Virus record (IMG/VR): IMGVR_UViG_3300025072_000038
Coordinates: 1 to 26,816 of that record
Reading direction: 5' to 3' (one strand)
Source of the DNA: a virus
Length of the DNA stretch: 26,816 bases
In this document: piece by piece, positions 21,251 to 26,816 of the stretch
Numbering within the stretch: position 1 is the first letter of the stretch
Layout: every line of letters begins with the position of its first letter
The notes under the pieces: model-generated
Database searches by the model: none
Told to the model about the DNA's origin: nothing
What the model saw: the letters and a program-made list of their open reading frames with translations, nothing else
Program-made: the position numbers and the translations under genes

Positions 21251-22213
21251 TTAATTACTCCTTTTTGTTGTTTGTTTATGATAGAGATTGAATTCTTTCG
21301 GTGGTTCCTTCTTTATGGTTGGAAGTACATTTCCAGATTTGGTCTTGCTTTTCTCATGCCACAAATGACTAGCAGACAAAAACGCATCATAATTGTATGT
21401 CTGATACGTTAATGTGTAGGTGGGATCTCCCCGGTAACTATCCTTGACATACAGTCCCGCAATGTAATCAATGGGTAACTCCGGATGTTCTGTCTCCCAG
21501 CCAAGTTTATAAGCCGAATTCTGATAAGCATGGGTTGGGTAAGGTGCTCCAGTTTTTAGATCTACCAGGATAAGGCTTTCCTTCTTTGAATTTTTAGCCT
21601 TCTTGAATTTCAGCAGTAGATCCAATCTACCAGCAAAGGGTAGTTCAGGTGAATATATTGGATATTCTACTGCCACCGGTGTGGGAGTTTTGTCGTCCCA
21701 GAATGCACAAAATGAAGCCAGGTATCGCCTGATTGAATGAGCGAACTGTTCTTCTTTATCGTAAAAGTACCGCCAGGATTCATCATTGGTCTGGATAATA
21801 TGATTGAGGATCATATTTGTATTTACTGTGGATCCCGCAACTAGAGCATGCATCCAATAGTGTACATGAGATCCCCTTATCGCAGCCGCATCTCTATGCC
21901 TTGGTGCCATGTGGCCAAGATTCCTATTCCAGAGATTAAACCCAGGTCCTTTATCCAGGATACTTAACTGGGTTGTAACACTAGGCCGCCAGTTAAGTAA
22001 ATCAATATCTCCAATCTGGTGATACCAACGACCATTGGATAGATCCTTATGGGTTATTTCCATGGTAGGCCGGATTAGAGTTGGACTCGTATCCAATTCC
22101 TGGACCGGCTGTGCTATTTGATAGCCCTGCGATACAAGAAGATCCAACGCATCTTGGATACTAGTTCCTCTCTTTATCTCGTTATTACCTGATTTTGTCA
22201 TTATTGTTGTCAT
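21251..22213 (-). CDS. PD-(D/E)XK exonuclease, RecB/Cas4-like
   Basis: This 320-residue protein starts at ATG 22213 behind AAGGAG. The nuclease core follows the RecB order: RGSHVHYW (113-120) with the motif-I His, VEYPIYSPELPFAGRLDLLL with Glu183 and Asp198, LILVDLKTG with Asp218 and Lys220, then HAYQNSAYK with Gln231 and Tyr235. All key residues are present. Such phage enzymes resect DNA ends to feed single-strand annealing or recombination, with the SSB-like protein next door. The N-terminal 75 residues have no recognised domain. Confidence 0.8.
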   Translation of the reverse strand: MTTIMTKSGNNEIKRGTSIQDALDLLVSQGYQIAQPVQELDTSPTLIRPTMEITHKDLSNGRWYHQIGDIDLLNWRPSVTTQLSILDKGPGFNLWNRNLGHMAPRHRDAAAIRGSHVHYWMHALVAGSTVNTNMILNHIIQTNDESWRYFYDKEEQFAHSIRRYLASFCAFWDDKTPTPVAVEYPIYSPELPFAGRLDLLLKFKKAKNSKKESLILVDLKTGAPYPTHAYQNSAYKLGWETEHPELPIDYIAGLYVKDSYRGDPTYTLTYQTYNYDAFLSASHLWHEKSKTKSGNVLPTIKKEPPKEFNLYHKQTTKRSN

Positions 22214-22231
22214 TATTGTCTCCTTGTGACG

Positions 22232-22792
22232 TTAAAGGCAGCAACGCTTGTATTTATGGCCACTGCCACATAAGCATGCTGCATTTCTCCCAGGTGTTTT
22301 AATTATTTTGGGTTTCTTAACCTGGGTTATTGTTATTCCCCGCAAATGATCCATCTCATGTTGCATAATCACCGCAGCTTTTCCGGTGAATAATTGAGGT
22401 TTTTTAAATTCAGCACAGGTAACCACCACCTCTTCATACCGCCATTTATTTTTATAAGTGCCTGGAAATGACAAACAACCTTCGTTTTTAAATATAAACA
22501 TATTGCCTTCCATCTTGATTTCGGGATTGGTAAACATCTGGTTAGTGATACTAACCGATTCATTATTCACATAAAACACTGTTTTGGGGATCCCGATTTG
22601 GGGTGCAGCCAAAGCATAGGCACAACTAGACAAGTTGTGCTCATCCCACCAAGTTCTCAATGCTTTATGTAGTTTTCTTTTTTCTGTCCATTTAACCTTT
22701 GTGATATTATCAACAACAAGCTGGTCCCGGATATCAAATTTCATAATCTTTATGTGAGCCGCTTCTTGTCTAGTCTGCCTAGTCTGTATCAA
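22232..22792 (-). CDS. def: Peptide deformylase fused to a SEC-C zinc motif
   Basis: Start at TTG 22792 because GGGGAGG lies six bases upstream; ATG 22744 has none. The 186-residue protein has all three deformylase motifs: YALAAPQIG (59-67), EGCLSFP (104-110, metal ligand Cys106) and QHEMDH (144-149, His145, Glu146, His149). It should remove the formyl group from new proteins. After a short linker, residues 168-186 (GRNAACLCGSGHKYKRCCL) form a SEC-C motif, the zinc knuckle known from the SecA C-terminus, with Cys173, Cys175, Cys184, Cys185. Phage deformylases are known; this C-terminal knuckle is unusual and could target the enzyme to ribosomes or SecB-like partners. Confidence 0.9.
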   Translation of the reverse strand: MIQTRQTRQEAAHIKIMKFDIRDQLVVDNITKVKWTEKRKLHKALRTWWDEHNLSSCAYALAAPQIGIPKTVFYVNNESVSITNQMFTNPEIKMEGNMFIFKNEGCLSFPGTYKNKWRYEEVVVTCAEFKKPQLFTGKAAVIMQHEMDHLRGITITQVKKPKIIKTPGRNAACLCGSGHKYKRCCL

Positions 22793-22952
22793 CCAATGCC
22801 TCCCCTGGTTTTATGAAATGCCTGTAACAATACCTTGGAATAGTTTCTTTAATGAGAATCAACCTTGCTTTAATCTTTTTACCACAAACCTTACAACCAT
22901 GTTTACTTAATTTTGTATAAGGATAATGAACACCATTAAATATTTTTCTCAT
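22779..22952 (-). CDS. 57-residue zinc-binding protein between excisionase and deformylase
   Basis: ATG 22952 overlaps the upstream stop as ATGA, and the stop at 22781-22779 lies 14 bases inside the deformylase gene. It begins MRKIFNGVHYPYTKLSKHGC. CKVC (20-23) and, after a helix, YCYRHF (41-46) give a Cys2-Cys-His set for one zinc. The protein is very basic, so nucleic acid binding is plausible. Confidence 0.65.
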   Translation of the reverse strand: MRKIFNGVHYPYTKLSKHGCKVCGKKIKARLILIKETIPRYCYRHFIKPGEALVDTD

Positions 22953-23134
22953 ATACTACTGACTGTTCTCTTTTTGGTTTTAAAGTCAGCTAGATCTTTT
23001 GAGTCTATGCGGTAGGATCTATACCCCAACCGATATGCTGGCAACACTTTGTCTTTAATGAGTCTTCGCACTTGGATTACTGACACAGATAGTTGGTCTG
23101 CGACCTGTTTGATAGTGAGTAGATTTCCCGCCAT
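22949..23134 (-). CDS. xis: Excisionase-like helix-turn-helix protein
   Basis: This 61-residue protein starts at ATG 23134 behind TAGGAG. It matches the MerR/excisionase HTH fold: LTIKQVADQLSVSVIQVRRL (recognition helices), IKDKVLPAYRLGYRSYRIDS (wing) and KDLADFKTKK. It is the first gene of the early operon. In many temperate phages such a protein directs excision together with the integrase; others act as small transcription regulators. The gene symbol is tentative. The phased TGTAGT boxes lie about 190 bp upstream. Confidence 0.75.
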   Translation of the reverse strand: MAGNLLTIKQVADQLSVSVIQVRRLIKDKVLPAYRLGYRSYRIDSKDLADFKTKKRTVSSI

Positions 23135-23176
23135 TTATGCTCCTAATGTATGTGAATATATAATAAACATTACTAT

Positions 23177-23205
23177 AATATATAAAAACCCGCTGAAACA
23201 TTCAA
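23177..23205 (-). promoter_or_regulatory. Leftward early promoter
   Basis: On the minus strand TTGAAT (23205-23200), a 17-bp spacer and TATATT (23182-23177) form a sigma-70-type promoter about 45 bp before the excisionase-like gene. The spacing is ideal and only a few bases differ from consensus. It should drive the whole early block down to about 16966. Confidence 0.7.
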
Positions 23206-23561
23206 ATAATTTTCCACCAGAGTGTACCCTATCTACCCTCCACGGCCAACACTAATCAAGTGCCAGCACCAACCCCGGTGGTTTCTTGATGTCTCAAAAT
23301 GCGATATCAATATACGGTAACATTGTAGTAATAGTGTAGTATAAGTGTAGTTGGATTGTAGTAATGAACGGATACTTTCTGTATTGAATGAATACAATTA
23401 GCATACTTTTGATAGGAATAACAAGCGTGTTACCCTTCGACAAAATATCATCCGAGGGAGAATCTCCGTCACAAGCTTATCAGGCGTGTTGCACGCTTTC
23501 CAAGCCCGTGCAGAACCGTCAATAAATTGGTGCTATGTTGGTGAGTGTAGTTGGAATGTAG
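23206..23561. other. Non-coding control region between late and early operons
   Basis: No credible gene is seen on either strand in these 356 bases. They hold two sets of 11-bp phased TGTAGT boxes (entered separately), a perfect inverted repeat TGTATT-GAATG-AATACA (23380-23396) and a hairpin GCGTG-TTG-CACGC (23484-23496). The central part is a good place for a phage attachment core or operators. Confidence 0.7.
23324..23362 (+). promoter_or_regulatory. Four TGTAGT boxes phased at exactly 11 bp
   Basis: TGTAGT starts at 23324, 23335, 23346 and 23357, each followed by five variable bases. The strict 11-bp step puts each box near the same DNA face. This is the layout of operator arrays for ribbon-helix-helix repressors and of arm-type sites of tyrosine integrases. 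Confidence 0.75.
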
Positions 23562-23562
23562 T
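23546..23562 (+). promoter_or_regulatory. Pair of TGTAGT boxes at 11-bp spacing
   Basis: TGTAGTTGGAATGTAGT contains two boxes starting at 23546 and 23557, nearly identical to the pair at 23346-23362 (16 of 17) and to the one at the late promoter (16 of 17). It abuts the terminator of the lysis genes. Confidence 0.7.
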
Positions 23563-23596
23563 TAAAATGCGGGGAAGGTGAACAGCCCTCCCCCGC
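23562..23596 (-). terminator. Intrinsic terminator after the lysis genes
   Basis: On the minus strand GCGGGGGAGG (23596-23587) pairs with CCTTCCCCGC (23578-23569) over ten pairs with one G-T wobble and an 8-base loop, then ATTTTAA. It stands 12 bases after the endolysin stop and should end late transcription. Confidence 0.8.
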
Positions 23597-23607
23597 CTGG
23601 GGCCAGC

Positions 23608-24093
23608 CTATATATATTTAGATACTTGCTCGATATAGTCTTCTACTACCCCGGCACCTTCAGCAGTATTGTACCAGTGTTTCCAGTATGCCGCTTTCCC
23701 GGAAGTGGTTTCTGGCATTGGTGCTGGTGCTCTCCAGTATTTTATCCTGGCATGAACTATGCCGGCTGCAATATTCGTTTCGAGTAGAAATTCCCAGTCT
23801 TTGAGGTTGGGCTTGATCCAGTATCTTCTTGGTACCTTGGTAGCCTTAACACACTGATCTACCACTGTAGGCCTAAATTTGAGGTAATTACGGCAATTGT
23901 CTACGGCAGTGGCACCTTCAATCTGGAAAAAGCCAGATGCTGGTCCACCCCCCATCTGTTTTAAATATTTAAACCTGGATTCAATGATGCCGGTTCCCAG
24001 GATCAGATCTACAGCATCTTCACTGGCATACTTTCTCCCCAAGCTGGTAAGAACTCTTTTGGTGAGGTCCCTGGCCTGGTCTATGGAAATCAT
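23608..24093 (-). CDS. Endolysin with lysozyme/transglycosylase-like fold
   Basis: This 161-residue protein starts at ATG 24093, directly after the holin-like stop. The segment LILGTGIIESRFKYLKQMGG carries the catalytic-type Glu (GIIES, Glu38), followed by GPASGFFQIEGATAVD, the GxxQI-like substrate loop of lytic transglycosylase/lysozyme folds. The rest is helical (NIAAGIVHARIKYWRA, YWKHWYNTAEGAGVVEDYIE). No signal peptide or SAR segment is seen, so it needs a holin to reach the wall. Its place after two membrane proteins makes endolysin the best call. Confidence 0.8.
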   Translation of the reverse strand: MISIDQARDLTKRVLTSLGRKYASEDAVDLILGTGIIESRFKYLKQMGGGPASGFFQIEGATAVDNCRNYLKFRPTVVDQCVKATKVPRRYWIKPNLKDWEFLLETNIAAGIVHARIKYWRAPAPMPETTSGKAAYWKHWYNTAEGAGVVEDYIEQVSKYI

Positions 24094-24327
24094 TTAAAAT
24101 TTCCAGAAAATCTTTATACCGGCACCAGCAATGTCAAGAACTTCCTTAACAATCTTATCTCTTTCAGCCGCTGTGATTTTACCATCTTTAGCAGCTTCCC
24201 GGTAAGTTTCCAGTGCTTCTTTAATTTCTTTGAGCATCTTTTTGTACTTCGCAGCAGCAAATGTTATTCCACCACCAATAATGATAGCAGCCATGTAAGC
24301 TGCATTACTCCAATTCAACCATTCCAT
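24094..24327 (-). CDS. Putative holin, single N-terminal membrane span
   Basis: This 77-residue protein starts at ATG 24327 with AAAGGAAT upstream. Residues about 9-26 (AAYMAAIIIGGGITFAAAKY) form a membrane segment. The rest is a charged helix with TYREAAKDGKITAAERDKIV and a hydrophobic end (LDIAGAGIKIFWKF). The DGKITxxE motif is frequent in small phage holins and related proteins. Next to the endolysin it probably forms the membrane lesion. Confidence 0.65.
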   Translation of the reverse strand: MEWLNWSNAAYMAAIIIGGGITFAAAKYKKMLKEIKEALETYREAAKDGKITAAERDKIVKEVLDIAGAGIKIFWKF

Positions 24328-24341
24328 ATTCTATTCCTTTA

Positions 24342-24623
24342 TCATTTGAGTTTTCCATTAAACAACCAAGCTATAAACGACCCAAACACAACAGCCAAAA
24401 CAGATCCTATTCCCTGGATCCTTGAGATAGCCTGTTCACTATGCCTTATTCTTCCATTCTGTTCTTTCAATAAATCAGTGATGTTATCAACCGACTCTTT
24501 GATATAATAAATATCAGATCCACGTTTCGTAGAATTTATAGTTAACTCTTCCAACCTAGAATTAACAGAATCTTCAAAGTGATTATTCTTTACTTGGTTT
24601 CCCGGTGGCTTTTTCTTTTTCAT
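24342..24623 (-). CDS. XhlA-like coiled-coil membrane protein (holin accessory)
   Basis: This 93-residue protein starts at ATG 24623 with GAGAAG upstream. The first 65 residues are polar and form a coiled coil (SVNSRLEELTINSTKRGSDI, IKESVDNITDLLKEQNGRIR). Residues about 70-89 (IQGIGSVLAVVFGSFIAWLF) are a C-terminal membrane span, followed by NGKLK. This is the topology of XhlA-type haemolysin/holin accessory proteins. It overlaps the preceding gene by 41 bases. Confidence 0.65.
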   Translation of the reverse strand: MKKKKPPGNQVKNNHFEDSVNSRLEELTINSTKRGSDIYYIKESVDNITDLLKEQNGRIRHSEQAISRIQGIGSVLAVVFGSFIAWLFNGKLK

Positions 24624-24756
24624 GCTTCTCTATTATTTCCTCTAGCATCACGACTGCACCGGTTACCTGGTGGAATGCGATTTCAGTCTGAACTTTTGTG
24701 TTTTTCAATTCGTTAAGTTGTTCCTTTAGATCGTCAATTTTTACAGTGTCAGCCAT
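24583..24756 (-). CDS. 57-residue coiled-coil protein between fibre and lysis genes
   Basis: ATG 24756 overlaps the fibre stop as TAATG; the frame ends at TAA 24585-24583 inside the XhlA-like gene. MADTVKIDDLKEQLNELKNT and VTGAVVMLEEIIEKHEKEKA form a continuous amphipathic helix without a membrane span. Proteins of this size downstream of tail fibres can be fibre chaperones; others belong to lysis. Both remain possible. Confidence 0.6.
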   Translation of the reverse strand: MADTVKIDDLKEQLNELKNTKVQTEIAFHQVTGAVVMLEEIIEKHEKEKATGKPSKE

Positions 24757-26816
24757 TAGACGTTACCAGTTGTATATGTACTGTCCAGATCCATTATCCA
24801 GTGTGATGTTATGAACCAATCTTGGCTGCTACCTATTGGTGCTACATCTGCTTTGATAGTCAAATAAACCAAATCTCCAGCATCTATATCCGCAGTCATA
24901 TTGAGATCAGCCGCAGAAACAGAAAATGAACAATCGTCATCAGTATCCGTAACTGCAAATGAATAATATCCTATACCCTGATCGTCCTCATCACCCTGAT
25001 TGTGATGGTAAACCCTCAACTCCATATTGTGACTAGTGGTAATATTCTCATATCGAATATGGAATGATACAAATTCCATATCATATGGAGCCAAGAAGCC
25101 CTGCCTTCCAGTACCAGTCGCAAGTTCCGTTGTATCGGCCCAAGGTATTCTATGTTCAGATGAGCCAATATTATCCACAAAATTATGCGACCAAAAAGAA
25201 TGAGCATACCGGGCAGATTGTACACTCGTTAAATTGGATCCACCACCAATAGCAATACTGTCAGCAGTTAAAACACCACTAGTAGTTAAATCACCACTAG
25301 TAGTAATCGGTCCTAGAACATTTACGCCTCCAAACACTTCAATCTCGTCTGTAGTTAAATCAAGAGAGCGTTCAGGGTTAGAGAGTGAGTGTTGGCATAT
25401 CCACGTCTCATTGGTCATGGACCTGTTTCCGGTGCAATAGAATCTGCTGCCATCTGCCGACCACTTAAAACCGTCTACGTTGTAATAATATGTATAACTT
25501 TCAGAATCAAAATCCGTTTCTTCCAACAGTGTGACTGTAGAAGTCAAATCATATGCAACTGAAAGTGAATATATTTTTAGACCATAATTCTCGCTAGAAT
25601 TAGATGACCCAGTGAGCACCATTTTGGTTCCGCTATCGTAGACCCTAACAGATAGTTGCTGTAAGGAACTTCCTGTTTCGTCTGGCACGTCTATTTCTGC
25701 TTCTGGTTCAACATGACCAGATGATATTTCATCAAGATCATCACCAGTCATTTTAAGCATGGCAATTTTACCACCCATTCTATCCTTATTGTAGAATAAA
25801 TAACCATCTGCTCCAGCTACATTAGTATGCACCGAAAAGCCCAACCCAGGTCTGTCGTTGGTATTGTCTATCTCTACATCTTGTGCCGGTGTATCATATG
25901 TCTTCATTGTCCCACCAGGACTGGTAAGAATTGTATATGGAGCATCAACATCATACCGCTGGATCATCGTCCAGTTTTGGTCCCAGTTCCACATAATATA
26001 AAAACAAGTACCATCGTCATTCCACTCCACTCCACGGCACTTTTGGTTGCCGTAATTATTAGAGTCCCCACCCGTAATTAATCCCTCAAGAGAACCAATT
26101 GATTTTGTATTCAAATCCCAAGGTGTACTACAAGTATAGCTAAACAAACCCCATGCTAGTAGATTTAGAGGAGAGGATGTTACTCCACAACTGTGCCAAT
26201 ATTTGGTACCATCACTATTCCAAAGAATCCCTGAATTAATACCACCATCATTGTCAATGTTATAATCCACATGGGTGAAATCACCGTGAATATTTTCCAA
26301 CAGGCTGGCCGAGATGTTACTAACTTGATATGGATCAGGTACAACAGTATTAGTTATTTTATCATCAACCTTAACACCATTAGTGCAAGTAGCTATACCA
26401 TCAACTTCTAAAGCCCCCTCAATTATGACATCATCTTTAAAGGCAGCAAGGCCTGAATCATACATTGTAAATTTATCTGTACCCTCAATTCGAAGTTCTA
26501 TTTCACTTCCATCAATACGAATCGGATGATACGCTGTAATGTTACTTCCATCTCGAGTACCATTGGCAATATAACCAGTTCCATTATTGACCATTAATTC
26601 CATCCCTTGACCTGAAGTTGGCCAAACGCCAGGTGATGCTGTCAATACTCTAAAATTCCCCGTAGCATCTCCCTTACCAGGAATAGTTACTGTATCACTT
26701 GCATCCCCTATATTGGCTGCACCGCCAAGAGAGGCATTAAGTGCTGATTTTACATTTGTTGTATCGCAAGTTGCTTTGGCTGTATTGGTGGCTACATCCG
26801 CATGATCAGATCCATT
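24756..26816 (-). CDS. Tail fibre with propeller-like repeats, 5' end cut by window edge
   Basis: The frame is open from the right edge (first full codon 26816-26814) to TAA 24758-24756, 686 residues visible; a TTG at 26645 is only an internal codon. The first residues (NGSDHADVATNTAKATCDTT) are the GSDH-type repeat of fibre shafts. Residues about 190-500 hold WD-like blades (GILWNSDGTKYWHSCG, VEWNDDGTCFYIMWNWD, FKWSADGSRFYCTGNR, STPWDLNTKS), a propeller seen in phage fibres that contact surface polymers. Then comes a short shaft (GPITTSGDLTTSGVLTADSI) and a C-terminal beta domain ending HWIMDLDSTYTTGNV. It should recognise the host surface. Confidence 0.8.
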   Translation of the reverse strand, partial: NGSDHADVATNTAKATCDTTNVKSALNASLGGAANIGDASDTVTIPGKGDATGNFRVLTASPGVWPTSGQGMELMVNNGTGYIANGTRDGSNITAYHPIRIDGSEIELRIEGTDKFTMYDSGLAAFKDDVIIEGALEVDGIATCTNGVKVDDKITNTVVPDPYQVSNISASLLENIHGDFTHVDYNIDNDGGINSGILWNSDGTKYWHSCGVTSSPLNLLAWGLFSYTCSTPWDLNTKSIGSLEGLITGGDSNNYGNQKCRGVEWNDDGTCFYIMWNWDQNWTMIQRYDVDAPYTILTSPGGTMKTYDTPAQDVEIDNTNDRPGLGFSVHTNVAGADGYLFYNKDRMGGKIAMLKMTGDDLDEISSGHVEPEAEIDVPDETGSSLQQLSVRVYDSGTKMVLTGSSNSSENYGLKIYSLSVAYDLTSTVTLLEETDFDSESYTYYYNVDGFKWSADGSRFYCTGNRSMTNETWICQHSLSNPERSLDLTTDEIEVFGGVNVLGPITTSGDLTTSGVLTADSIAIGGGSNLTSVQSARYAHSFWSHNFVDNIGSSEHRIPWADTTELATGTGRQGFLAPYDMEFVSFHIRYENITTSHNMELRVYHHNQGDEDDQGIGYYSFAVTDTDDDCSFSVSAADLNMTADIDAGDLVYLTIKADVAPIGSSQDWFITSHWIMDLDSTYTTGNV

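Noticed and set aside
23206-23561. CRISPR-like array suggested by short repeats
   Set aside because: The repeats are six bases at 11-bp steps, far too short and close for repeat-spacer units, and no cas genes are present. The nuclease at 21251-22213 is a stand-alone RecB/Cas4-like enzyme.
26643-26645. TTG as the start of the fibre gene
   Set aside because: The frame stays open to the window edge with typical GSDH fibre sequence upstream, so the gene begins outside the window.
1-26816. tRNA or rRNA genes
   Set aside because: I saw no cloverleaf with GGTTC-type T-arm or CCA end and no rRNA-like conserved string. A dedicated covariance-model scan was not possible.

Overview
The window is one piece of a tailed double-stranded DNA phage, AT-rich (about 40% GC by eye), with no recognisable host gene. 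The gene order (P22-like portal, scaffold, HK97-fold capsid protein, small decoration protein, two adaptor-like proteins, a large gp10-like tail protein, fibres, and no tape-measure protein) points to a podovirus-like virion. An integrase with its own operon and an excisionase-like protein point to a temperate lifestyle. The host cannot be named. Helicase-loader and initiator proteins resemble those of phages of Gram-positive bacteria, but these families are widespread.

Layout. (1) 1-14714, all on the minus strand: a late operon starting at an extended -10 promoter at 14706-14714. It runs through a DUF5681-type putative small terminase, a 43-codon ORF holding a long hairpin, a small membrane protein, large terminase, portal, scaffold, major capsid, decoration protein, two adaptors, the tail hub and a set of receptor-binding or Ig-like structural proteins, including one with about 25 tandem repeats. 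(2) 14715-15060: a divergent control region. (3) 15061-16914, plus strand: an integrase with odd catalytic residues, three tiny genes and a ribbon-helix-helix protein, closed by a terminator at 16958-16984. (4) 16966-23134, minus strand: an early operon from a promoter at 23177-23205. It holds an excisionase-like HTH protein, a peptide deformylase fused to a SEC-C zinc knuckle, a RecB/Cas4-like nuclease, an SSB-like protein with the DDLPF tip, a MazG-like protein, three Cys-rich small proteins, a replication initiator with internal iterons, a G39P/G40P-type helicase loader, an HNH/NinG-like protein and several tiny overlapping genes. (5) 23206-23561: non-coding, with TGTAGT boxes phased at exactly 11 bp. 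(6) 23562-26816, minus strand: tail fibre, coiled-coil and membrane lysis proteins and a lysozyme-like endolysin, ending in a strong terminator.

Both window ends cut genes on the same strand. The left one begins like a tail-fibre N-terminus and the right one is the body of a tail fibre. If the genome is circular or circularly permuted, the late operon would run from 14.7 kb leftward across the ends to the terminator at 23.6 kb, making two transcription blocks plus the integrase operon.

The most interesting signal is a repeated element, TGTAGT-N5-TGTAGT, found four times at strict 11-bp spacing at 23324-23362, as a pair at 23546-23562, again over the late promoter start at 14690-14706, and as one box beside the integrase promoter at 14917-14922. 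It looks like one regulator's binding site (or integrase arm sites) tying together the late, integration and early control regions. A ribbon-helix-helix protein in the integrase operon is a candidate ligand, and no classical CI-type repressor is visible.
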